Positions 1 through 7,764 of a stretch of 64,000 bases of DNA are shown one piece after another. Both the position numbers and the translations under genes were made by a program. How positions within the stretch are numbered: position 1 is the stretch's first letter; each line of letters starts with the position of its first letter. This DNA comes from Bradyrhizobium sp. CCGB12. GTDB lineage: Bacteria; Pseudomonadota; Alphaproteobacteria; Rhizobiales; Xanthobacteraceae. The notes below the pieces were generated by a model. The model was not told the DNA's origin, ran no database searches, and worked only from the letters and a program-made list of their open reading frames with translations. The DNA is taken from the NCBI RefSeq assembly GCF_024199845.1, contig NZ_JANADO010000001.1:4898001-4962000 (forward strand). The letters are read 5' to 3'.

Positions 1-59
1 GATAGGTTAATTCAACGAATACATGGCCTTCCTGCAAGTCTAGCATAGGGCCCATGATC

Positions 60-98
60 TGACGTGATGACCTGAGGTGATGTGTTTGACGTGACGTC
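60..98. promoter_or_regulatory. Iterated TGAnGTGA motifs upstream of the MoxR operon
   Basis: The 135 bases before the first gene carry three near-identical octamers, TGACGTGA at 60-67, TGAGGTGA at 73-80 and TGACGTGA at 87-94, spaced 13 and 14 bases apart. The last overlaps the small palindrome GACGTGACGTC (88-98). This could be a regulator-binding array for the operon that starts at 136, but no family is recognised and chance cannot be excluded. Nothing else is visible in 1-135. Confidence 0.25.
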
Positions 99-135
99 GC
101 AGGCAAGTCGCGTGGCAGGTTGAAGGAGCGAGCGA

Positions 136-1134
136 ATGGCGGAGAGTGTCGAGAAACTCGAGGACGGAATCGTCCGTTCGGCCGAGCAGGTGTCGAGCGA
201 GATTCGTGCGGCGAAGGAGGCGATCGGCTCCGTCATCTTCGGCCAGGACCGCGTGATCGAGAACACCCTCGTCACCATCCTCTCCGGCGGCCATGCGCTG
301 CTGATCGGCGTGCCGGGTCTGGCCAAGACCAAGCTGGTCGAGACGCTCGGCGTCACGCTCGGTCTGGACGCCAAGCGCATCCAGTTCACGCCCGACCTGA
401 TGCCGTCGGACATTCTCGGCGCCGAGGTGTTAGATGAGAGCACCGCGGGCAAGCGCGCCTTCCGCTTCATTTCCGGTCCCGTGTTCGCGCAGCTCCTGAT
501 GGCCGACGAGATCAATCGCGCCAGCCCGCGCACGCAATCGGCGCTGCTCCAGGCCATGCAGGAGCAGCACATCACGGTTGCGGGTGCGCGCCACGATCTG
601 CCCAAGCCCTTCCACGTGCTTGCCACGCAAAACCCGCTGGAGCAGGAAGGCACCTATCCGCTGCCCGAGGCGCAGCTCGACCGCTTCCTGATGGAGATCG
701 ACGTCGACTATCCCGATCGCGATGCCGAGCGCCGCATCCTGTTCGAGACCACCGGAGCCGAGGAGACGTTGGCGAAGGGATCGATGAGCGCGGATGCGCT
801 GATCACCGCGCAACGGCTGGTCCGCCGCCTGCCGGTGGGCGATTCCGTCGTCGAAGCCATCCTGTCGCTGGTGCGCTCGGCCCGTCCGGGACCGGACGCC
901 GGCGAAGCCGGCAAGTTCATTGCCTGGGGCCCCGGCCCGCGCGCCAGCCAATCCCTGATGCTCGCCGTGCGCGCGCGTGCGCTGATCGACGGGCGCCTCG
1001 CGCCCTCGATCGACGACGTGCTCGACCTCGCCGAGCCGGTGCTGAAGCACCGCATGGCGCTGACCTTCCAGGCACGCGCCGAGGGACGCACAATTCCGGA
1101 CGTGATCCGGCAGTTGAAGACACGGATCGGTTGA
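136..1134 (+). CDS. MoxR family AAA+ ATPase
   Basis: A 332-residue MoxR-type AAA+ ATPase, a family that acts as chaperone or remodelling ATPase, usually with VWA-domain partners. The P-loop reads GVPGLAKT (near residue 60) and the Walker B segment is LLMADEINRASPRTQ with the helix-2-insert style LLQAMQE after it; the arginine-finger region and C-terminal lid are present, so the length is normal. AAGGAG about 10 bases before the ATG supports the start. It is the first gene of a four-gene run in which each gene touches or overlaps the next, with DUF58 immediately downstream, the classic MoxR partner. The biological target is not known from sequence. Confidence 0.93.
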   Translation: MAESVEKLEDGIVRSAEQVSSEIRAAKEAIGSVIFGQDRVIENTLVTILSGGHALLIGVPGLAKTKLVETLGVTLGLDAKRIQFTPDLMPSDILGAEVLDESTAGKRAFRFISGPVFAQLLMADEINRASPRTQSALLQAMQEQHITVAGARHDLPKPFHVLATQNPLEQEGTYPLPEAQLDRFLMEIDVDYPDRDAERRILFETTGAEETLAKGSMSADALITAQRLVRRLPVGDSVVEAILSLVRSARPGPDAGEAGKFIAWGPGPRASQSLMLAVRARALIDGRLAPSIDDVLDLAEPVLKHRMALTFQARAEGRTIPDVIRQLKTRIG

Positions 1135-2078
1135 TGGCGGCAGAGAACGGGCACACGGCGAAGGAGATCATCGCGATTCGACGTGCCGATGGCGAAAGCC
1201 GCACGCTCGCCGCTTCGCTGCCGCGCCTGGTGCTCGAGGCCCGCCGTATCGCCGCCAACGTAATCCACGGCCTGCACGGCCGGCGCCGCGCCGGCTCCGG
1301 CGAAAATTTCTGGCAATATCGCCGCTTCGTCTCCGGCGAGCCGGCGCAGAATGTCGACTGGCGCCGATCGGCCCGTGACGACCATCTCTATGTCCGCGAG
1401 CTCGAATGGGAAGCCTCGCACACGGTCTGGATCTGGCCCGACCGCTCGCCGTCGATGGCGTTCGCCTCGAAGACCGCGCGCGAATCCAAGCTCGAACGCA
1501 CGCTGATCGTCGCCTTCGCCCTGGCCGAGCTGCTGGTGTCCGGCGGTGAACGCGTCGGCATTCCCGGGCTGATGGCGCCGACCGCGAGCCGCAGCGTCAT
1601 CGACAAGATGGCGCAGGCGATGCTGCATGACGATGCCGACCGGCTGAGCCTGCCGCCGTCCTTCGTGCCTGCGGCGCTGGCCGAGATCATCGTGCTGTCG
1701 GATTTCTGGTCGCCGATATCCGAGATCAAGACGACGCTCGCCGGGCTCTCCGGCTCGGGCGCGCATGGCACGATGGTGCAGATCGTCGATCCCGCCGAGG
1801 AGTCGTTCCCCTATTCCGGCCGCGTCGAGTTCGTCGAGCCGGAAGGCTTTGGCGTGATCACCGCCGGCCGTGCCGAGACCTGGGCGCAGGATTACACCGC
1901 ACGCCTCGCACTGCACCGCGAGCAGATCCGCGCCGAGACCACCAAGCTCGACTGGCTGTTCGCGACGCACGCGACCGACCGTTCGGCCGCCGAACTGCTG
2001 TTGTTCCTGCATGCCGGCATGCAGGTGAGCAAGTCGGGCGCCCGCATCACGACGATCAAGGCGGGGCCGGCCGCATGA
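1134..2078 (+). CDS. DUF58 domain-containing protein
   Basis: A soluble protein of about 314 residues with the DUF58 hallmark around GRRRAGSGENFWQYRRF and the following VDWRRSARDDHLYVRELEWE segment. DUF58 proteins contain a VWA-like fold and are almost always encoded beside MoxR ATPases. The ATG at 1134 shares one base with the MoxR stop codon (TGATG), so the two are probably translationally coupled; an upstream TTG at 1131 is the alternative start. No signal peptide or membrane segment is visible. The exact function is unknown; a remodelling substrate or adaptor of the MoxR protein is an inference from context. Confidence 0.9.
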   Translation: MAAENGHTAKEIIAIRRADGESRTLAASLPRLVLEARRIAANVIHGLHGRRRAGSGENFWQYRRFVSGEPAQNVDWRRSARDDHLYVRELEWEASHTVWIWPDRSPSMAFASKTARESKLERTLIVAFALAELLVSGGERVGIPGLMAPTASRSVIDKMAQAMLHDDADRLSLPPSFVPAALAEIIVLSDFWSPISEIKTTLAGLSGSGAHGTMVQIVDPAEESFPYSGRVEFVEPEGFGVITAGRAETWAQDYTARLALHREQIRAETTKLDWLFATHATDRSAAELLLFLHAGMQVSKSGARITTIKAGPAA

Positions 2079-4888
2079 TGGGACTGCCGCTCGCCTTCAC
2101 CGAACCGCTGCTCCTGATTGGCATGGTCAGCCTGCCGGTGCTGTGGTGGCTGCTGCGCGTGATGCCGCCGCGGCCGCGCCGCATCGAGTTTCCGCCGACC
2201 CGCCTGCTGTTCGACATCGCGCCAAGGGAAGAGACGCCCTCGCGGACGCCGTGGTGGCTGACCGCCCTGCGCCTGCTTGCTGCGGCGCTGGTCATCTTCG
2301 CCGCCGCCGGCCCGATCTGGAATCCGCAAACGGGCGCCGCGGGCAGCAAGGCGCCGCTGATGATCATGTTCGACGACGGCTGGAGCGCGGCGTCGCACTG
2401 GGACGTCAGGCTCAGGGCCGCCGACGAGCTGATCGCCAACGCCGACAATGATCGCCGCGCCATCGCGCTGGTGCCGCTGTCGGAGCCGAACCGCGACATC
2501 ACCCTGATGCCGGCCGGTGCGGCGCGCGTCGCGCTGCGCCAGCTCGCGCCAAAGCCCTATTCGATCGACCGCGTCGAGACCCTGACCGCGATTGACCGCT
2601 TCCTTAAAGCGACCGGCGACTGCGAGATCGCCTGGCTGTCCGACGGCGTCGACACCGGGCGCGGCGAGGAATTCGTGACGGGCCTCGGCAAGACCATCGG
2701 CGATCGCAGCCTGACCGTGTTCGAAGGCGGCACCTCCGCGCCGCTGGCGCTGGTCGCGGCCGAGAACGCCGCCGCCAGGATGACGGTGAAGGTGCTGCGC
2801 ACCGACAGCGGCATTGCCGTCGGCACCGTGCGCGCGCTGGACCAGAAGGCCTCACCGATCGGCGAAGCCCGTTATTCCTTCGGCCCGCAGGACACGGAGA
2901 CCGACGCTTCGTTCGACCTGCCGGTCGAGCTGCGCAACGACATCACGCGGCTCGAAATCTCAGGCGAGCGCTCCGCCGGCGCGGTGCAACTGCTGGACAA
3001 GCGCTGGCGCCGCCGCGCCATCGGCATCGTCTCGGGCTCGACCAGCGAAACCGCGCAGCCGTTGCTGGCGCCGACCTTTTACCTCACCCGCGCGCTGGCG
3101 CCGTTCGCCGACGTGCGGCTCGCCGACAAGGGCTCGCCGCAGCAGGGCATCACGCAGTTCCTCGACCAGAAGCTGCCGATGATCATCCTCGCCGATGTCG
3201 GCACCATCGCGCCTGAGCTGCGCGAGCGCCTCAATGCCTGGATCAACCAGGGCGGCGTGCTGGTGCGGTTCGCGGGGCCCCGGCTGGCGCAGGCCGAAGA
3301 CGACCTCGTGCCGGTCAAGCTGCGCAAGGGCGGCCGCACGCTCGGCGGCAGCCTGACCTGGGAGAAGCCGCAGCATCTGGCCAACTTCGCCGCCGACGGT
3401 CCGTTTGCCGGCGTTGCGGTCCCCAAGGACGTCACCGTGAACCGCCAGGTGCTGGCCGAGCCCGACGCGGTGCTTGCCACCAAGAGCTGGGCGTCGCTGG
3501 AAGACGGCACGCCGCTGGTGACCGGCGAGCATCGCGGCAAGGGCGTGGTCAGCCTGTTCCACGTCAGCGCCGACATGCGCTGGTCGGATCTGCCGATGTC
3601 GGGCACCTTCGTCGAGATGCTGCGGCGGGTGGTCGACATGTCCGGCTACACGGCGAAGCCCGGCGCCGGGGTCGCCAGCGAAGCGACCACCGAGACGGTG
3701 GCGCCGCTGCATATTCTCGACGGCTTCGGCGCCTTCGGCCCGCCGCCGGCCACCGCAAAGCCGCTGCCCGCGGATTATCGCGACCGCGCCACACCCGATC
3801 ATCCGCCGGGCTTCTATGGTCCGGCCGAAGGACCGCTCGCCGTGAACACGCTTGCTAGCGCCGACCGTATCGCAGCCCTGAACACCGCGAGCCTGCGCGC
3901 CCGGCACGCCACCTACACCAATGCCGAGCCGCGGGACTTGCGCGGCTGGCTGCTGTCGACGGCCCTCGCGCTGTTCCTGATCGACGCCATCATCGTCGCG
4001 CTGCTCGGCGGCGGCATTGCCGCACTGCTGCGCCGGCGCGCCGCGCCGGCTATGATCGTGCTCGGGCTCGCGCTTGCAGGCCTCGTCTCGCTGTCGCCGG
4101 CGCCCGCGCGCGCGGACAGCGCCGCGGACGAGTTCGCAATGAAAGCGGTGTCGCAGACCCGCCTCGCCTATGTCGTGACCGGCAATGCCGACGTCGATTC
4201 CATCGTCAAGGCCGGCATGAACGGGCTGACGCTGTTCCTGGCGCAGCGCACGGCGCTCGAGGCCGGCGATCCCGTCGGCGTCGATCCCGCGCGCGACGAG
4301 CTCGCCTTCTTCCCGCTGATCTACTGGCCGATCGTGCCCGGCGCGCCGAAGCCGCCGCAGGATGCCATCAACAAGATCGACGCCTACATGAAGCAGGGCG
4401 GCACCGTGCTGTTCGACACCCGCGACGCGATCGAGGCACCGCCCGGCGCGAACGGCGCGGCGCAGACCCCGGGCATGCAGACGCTGCGCGAAATCCTGTC
4501 CGCTCTCGACGTGCCCGAGCTGGAGCCGGTGCCGCGCGAGCACGTGCTGACCAAGACCTTCTACCTCTTGCGCGACTTCCCCGGCCGCTTCGTCACCGGC
4601 CAGACCTGGGTCGAGACCCTGCCGCGCGACGAAGACGAGGACACCGCACAGCGGCCGGCGCGCGGCGGCGACGGCGTCTCGCCGATCATCATCACCTCGA
4701 ACGACCTTGCCGGCGCCTGGGCGGTGCGGCCCGACGGCCAGGCCATGCTGCCGGTGACCGGCGGCGACACCCGCCAGCGCGAATTCGCCTACCGCGCCGG
4801 CGCCAACATCGTGATGTACACGCTGACCGGCAACTACAAGGCCGACCAGGTGCACGCACCGGCGTTGATTGAACGGCTGGGGCAATAG
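2075..4888 (+). CDS. BatA/DUF4159 membrane protein
   Basis: A 937-residue membrane protein. Residues about 1-90 form a BatA-like N-terminus with two hydrophobic helices flanking a PPRPRRIEFPPTRLLFDIAP loop. The following region resembles a degenerate VWA domain (FDDGWSAAS in place of DxSxS, later AWLSDGVD). Residues about 330-530 look GATase-like (NQGGVLVRFAGP). Two further hydrophobic stretches near 625-675 precede a periplasmic DUF4159 domain (about 690-930) of the type TRLAYVVTGNADVDSIVKAG. It overlaps DUF58 by ATGA and precedes another large membrane protein by 7 bases. Family knowledge gives no enzymatic activity; an envelope-associated complex driven by the MoxR ATPase is the inference. 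Confidence 0.88.
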   Translation: MMGLPLAFTEPLLLIGMVSLPVLWWLLRVMPPRPRRIEFPPTRLLFDIAPREETPSRTPWWLTALRLLAAALVIFAAAGPIWNPQTGAAGSKAPLMIMFDDGWSAASHWDVRLRAADELIANADNDRRAIALVPLSEPNRDITLMPAGAARVALRQLAPKPYSIDRVETLTAIDRFLKATGDCEIAWLSDGVDTGRGEEFVTGLGKTIGDRSLTVFEGGTSAPLALVAAENAAARMTVKVLRTDSGIAVGTVRALDQKASPIGEARYSFGPQDTETDASFDLPVELRNDITRLEISGERSAGAVQLLDKRWRRRAIGIVSGSTSETAQPLLAPTFYLTRALAPFADVRLADKGSPQQGITQFLDQKLPMIILADVGTIAPELRERLNAWINQGGVLVRFAGPRLAQAEDDLVPVKLRKGGRTLGGSLTWEKPQHLANFAADGPFAGVAVPKDVTVNRQVLAEPDAVLATKSWASLEDGTPLVTGEHRGKGVVSLFHVSADMRWSDLPMSGTFVEMLRRVVDMSGYTAKPGAGVASEATTETVAPLHILDGFGAFGPPPATAKPLPADYRDRATPDHPPGFYGPAEGPLAVNTLASADRIAALNTASLRARHATYTNAEPRDLRGWLLSTALALFLIDAIIVALLGGGIAALLRRRAAPAMIVLGLALAGLVSLSPAPARADSAADEFAMKAVSQTRLAYVVTGNADVDSIVKAGMNGLTLFLAQRTALEAGDPVGVDPARDELAFFPLIYWPIVPGAPKPPQDAINKIDAYMKQGGTVLFDTRDAIEAPPGANGAAQTPGMQTLREILSALDVPELEPVPREHVLTKTFYLLRDFPGRFVTGQTWVETLPRDEDEDTAQRPARGGDGVSPIIITSNDLAGAWAVRPDGQAMLPVTGGDTRQREFAYRAGANIVMYTLTGNYKADQVHAPALIERLGQ

Positions 4889-4895
4889 GATCGAC

Positions 4896-6959
4896 ATGAA
4901 TTACGGCATCGCGTTTACGCCGCTTGTTCCCTCGATCGTGCTGTGGCTCGCGCTCGCCGCGATCGTCGTCGTCGCGCTGGTGCTGCTGCTTGCGCGGGCG
5001 CGCGGCGCGGCCGTGCGCGTCGCCGCGCTGGCGCTGTTCCTGCTGGCGCTCGCCAACCCCTCCTTCACCCGCGAGGATCGCGATCCCCTCACCTCGGTCG
5101 CGGCCGTCGTCGTCGACAAGAGCCCGAGCCAGAATTTCGGCAACCGCAATCGCGAGGCTGCGCAAGCGCAGGAAGCGCTGGTCGACAGCCTGAAGAAGAT
5201 CAAGGGCCTCGAAGTCCGCGTCGTCGATGCCGGACAGGCTGATGGCGAGACCGACGGCACCAAACTGTTCGGCGCCCTCGCCTCGGCATTGTCGGATGTG
5301 CCGGTCGACCGCGTCGCCGGCGCGTTCCTGATCACCGACGGCCGCGTCCACGACATTCCGGCAAACGCCGCCGCGCTCGGCTTCCAGGCGCCGGTGCACG
5401 CGCTGGTCACCGGACAGAAGGACGAGCGCGACCGCCGCATCGCGGTCACCGCGGCGCCGCGTTTCGGCATCGTCGGGCAGACCCAGACCATCAGCTACCG
5501 CCTCGACGACCAGGGCGTCTCCGGCGAGCGTGCCAAGATCACGGTCCGCCGCGACGGCGAGGTCATCAACGAGCGCACGCTGTCGAGCGGCCAGGCTGCC
5601 AGCGTCGACGTCGACATCAAGCATGCCGGGCCGAACATCGTCGAGATCGAGGCCTCGCCGCTCGAGCGCGAATTGACGCCGGTGAACAACCGCGCCGTCG
5701 TCGCCATCGACGGCGTGCGCGACAAGCTGCGCGTGCTGCTGGTCTCGGGCGAGCCGCATTCGGGCGAGCGGACCTGGCGCAATCTGCTCAAGTCCGACGC
5801 CAGCGTCGATCTCGTGCATTTCACCATTCTGCGGCCGCCGGAGAAGCAGGACGGCACGCCGATCAACGAATTGTCGCTGATCGCGTTTCCGACCCGCGAG
5901 CTGTTCCAGCAGAAGATCAACGAATTCCAGCTGATCATCTTCGACCGCTATGCCCGCCAGGGCGTGCTGCCGATCGCCTATTTCGATAACATCGCGCGCT
6001 ATGTCCGCGGCGGCGGCGCGGTGCTGGTCTCGGCCGGTCCCGACTACGCCTCCAACACCAGCATCTGGCGCACACCGCTGGATTCGGTGCTGCCGGCCGA
6101 ACCCATCGGCGTGACGGAAAAGCCGTTCTATGCGCATCTGTCCGAGATCGGCAAACGTCATCCGGTCACGCGCGGGCTGGAAGGCTCGGGATCCGAGCCG
6201 CCGCGCTGGAGCCGGTTCTTCCGCACCGTCGACACCCGCAATGCCGTCAACCCGCCGGTCATGACCGGCGTCGACGGCAAGCCGCTCTTGTTCCTGTCGC
6301 GCTTTGGCGAGGGCCGCGTCGCGCTGCTGCTGTCCGACCACATCTGGCTATGGGCGCGCGGCTATGAGGGCGGCGGCCCGCATCTCGACCTGTTGCGCCG
6401 AATGTCGCACTGGCTGATGAAGCAGCCGGATCTCGATGAGGAAGCGCTGCGCCTCCAAGTACAGGGCAAGAATCTCGTCGTGGTGCGACAGACCATGGCG
6501 GACAGCGTCCAGCCGGTCAGCGTGACCTCGCCATCGGGCGTGTCGCAGGACCTGACGCTGAGCCCGGGCGATCCCGGCGAGTGGCGCGCCAGCCTGCCGG
6601 CGAGCGAGCTTGGCCTGTGGCAGGCGACCGACGGCACGCTGAAGGCGCTGATCAATGTCGGCCCGACCAATCCGAAGGAGTTTTCGGAGGTTACCTCTAC
6701 CGTCGACACCTTGAGGCCGCTGACCCAGGCGACCGGCGGCAACGCCGTGCGCGTGGTCGACGGCTCAGACGTCGAGCTGCCGCGCATCCTGCCGGTGCGC
6801 TCAGCGAGCGTCTTCCATGGCGATAACTGGATGGGGGTGCGGATGCGTGATGCCAGCGTCGTGAAGGGCGTCGGCGTGCTGCCGATCTTCGCCGGCGTGA
6901 TCGGCCTGCTGCTGCTGCTCGGTGCATTCGCCGCGACGTGGGTGCGCGAAGGGCGGTGA
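4896..6959 (+). CDS. Membrane protein with VWA-like and GATase-like regions
   Basis: About 687 residues. Two hydrophobic helices occupy roughly residues 8-50, followed by a VWA-like domain whose MIDAS motif reads DKSPS (DxSxS) and which has a later LITDGRVHD loop. A GATase1-like segment (LIIFDRYARQG and YVRGGGAVLVSAGPDY) occupies the middle, and one C-terminal helix (IFAGVIGLLLLLGAFAA) ends the protein. The ATG at 4896, preceded by AGGA, is preferred over an in-frame TTG at 4869 that would overlap the previous gene. It is the last gene of the MoxR operon. Whether the GATase-like fold is catalytic is doubtful, since no clear Cys-His-Glu triad was recognised. Confidence 0.82.
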   Translation: MNYGIAFTPLVPSIVLWLALAAIVVVALVLLLARARGAAVRVAALALFLLALANPSFTREDRDPLTSVAAVVVDKSPSQNFGNRNREAAQAQEALVDSLKKIKGLEVRVVDAGQADGETDGTKLFGALASALSDVPVDRVAGAFLITDGRVHDIPANAAALGFQAPVHALVTGQKDERDRRIAVTAAPRFGIVGQTQTISYRLDDQGVSGERAKITVRRDGEVINERTLSSGQAASVDVDIKHAGPNIVEIEASPLERELTPVNNRAVVAIDGVRDKLRVLLVSGEPHSGERTWRNLLKSDASVDLVHFTILRPPEKQDGTPINELSLIAFPTRELFQQKINEFQLIIFDRYARQGVLPIAYFDNIARYVRGGGAVLVSAGPDYASNTSIWRTPLDSVLPAEPIGVTEKPFYAHLSEIGKRHPVTRGLEGSGSEPPRWSRFFRTVDTRNAVNPPVMTGVDGKPLLFLSRFGEGRVALLLSDHIWLWARGYEGGGPHLDLLRRMSHWLMKQPDLDEEALRLQVQGKNLVVVRQTMADSVQPVSVTSPSGVSQDLTLSPGDPGEWRASLPASELGLWQATDGTLKALINVGPTNPKEFSEVTSTVDTLRPLTQATGGNAVRVVDGSDVELPRILPVRSASVFHGDNWMGVRMRDASVVKGVGVLPIFAGVIGLLLLLGAFAATWVREGR

Positions 6960-7146
6960 ATTCGTAAAATGTGCGGCTTTAAGCTTGACTGCAGGTCGTT
7001 CTAACCTCCCCGCAAGCGGGAGTGGGAGCGCACCTCCTTCGTTGCTGCAAATCTAGCCTCAACGCGCTTTAGTTGCCCCAACGACACATTGGTTCCGCTG
7101 CCTGCGCGCGTCCTCCGCCCGCGGTTGACATTCGTTCCCGCTTCCT

Positions 7147-7169
7147 GCGATGTTACAATATAACATCGC
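7147..7169. promoter_or_regulatory. Candidate Zur (zinc uptake regulator) box
   Basis: A 23-bp palindrome with 10 of 11 base pairs matching; its core reads ATGTTACAATATAACAT (7150-7166). From memory this agrees closely with the proteobacterial Zur consensus (ATGTTATANTATAACAT core). It lies about 30-50 bases before the start of a DUF2946 gene and upstream of a ZnuD-like receptor, the expected position for zinc repression. The remaining intergenic DNA from 6960 holds a small inverted repeat near 7008-7020 and no gene. Confidence 0.72.
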
Positions 7170-7195
7170 GACGTCAGGGGATTTGGCGCCTCGCG

Positions 7196-7621
7196 ATGTG
7201 GGGGTGGCGTTTCCAGATGAAGTGGTTCCGGTCGAATATCAGGCACGGCGCCCGGCTCGCGTTGTTCGCGATGCTGGTGCAGTTCGCGCTGACGTTCGGC
7301 CATACCCACTGGGCCGTGCACGCCGCGCCCCTCGCCCAATCGTCGCTGCAGCAGACCGACGGTGCCAATGGCGTTGCTGCGATCGACCGCGCCGCGGTCC
7401 GCAAGCAGTCGCCCTCAAGCCCCGACCGCGAGCATCCGGGCGACGACCATTGCGCGATCTGCGCCGTCGTCGCGATGGCGGGCACGATCGTGTTCGCGAC
7501 GCCGCCGGTGCTGCTGCTGCCGCAGGCGATCGACCTGCTCTATCGCACCACAGACGCCGAATTCATCCATCTGAAATCGGCCGGCACGGCGTTCCAGCCC
7601 CGCGCCCCTCCCGCGTCCTGA
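7196..7621 (+). CDS. DUF2946 family membrane protein
   Basis: A 141-residue protein starting at ATG 7196 (a second ATG at 7217 gives a 134-residue form beginning MKWFRSNIRHG). An N-terminal hydrophobic segment (ALFAMLVQFALTFGH) serves as signal or anchor; a second hydrophobic stretch (AMAGTIVFATPPVLLLPQAI) follows a CxxC motif in DDHCAICAVV. His-rich spots (FGHTHWAVHA, EHPGDDHC) suggest metal contact. DUF2946 proteins are commonly encoded next to metal or copper transport receptors; here it sits between a Zur-like box and a TonB receptor, which suggests a role in zinc handling. The biochemical role is not established. Confidence 0.72.
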   Translation: MWGWRFQMKWFRSNIRHGARLALFAMLVQFALTFGHTHWAVHAAPLAQSSLQQTDGANGVAAIDRAAVRKQSPSSPDREHPGDDHCAICAVVAMAGTIVFATPPVLLLPQAIDLLYRTTDAEFIHLKSAGTAFQPRAPPAS

Positions 7622-7764
7622 CCTCCAACGCTTGATCACGCCCGGCCTCGCCGCATGTCGGCGACGGCCTGGGAACCGTTGAAGTCGAATTCCGTCGCGC
7701 TGCGACGGCAGGCCGCCTCCGATCAACAGACCATCATGCGGACGGCCTGACTGGAATCAGGACC

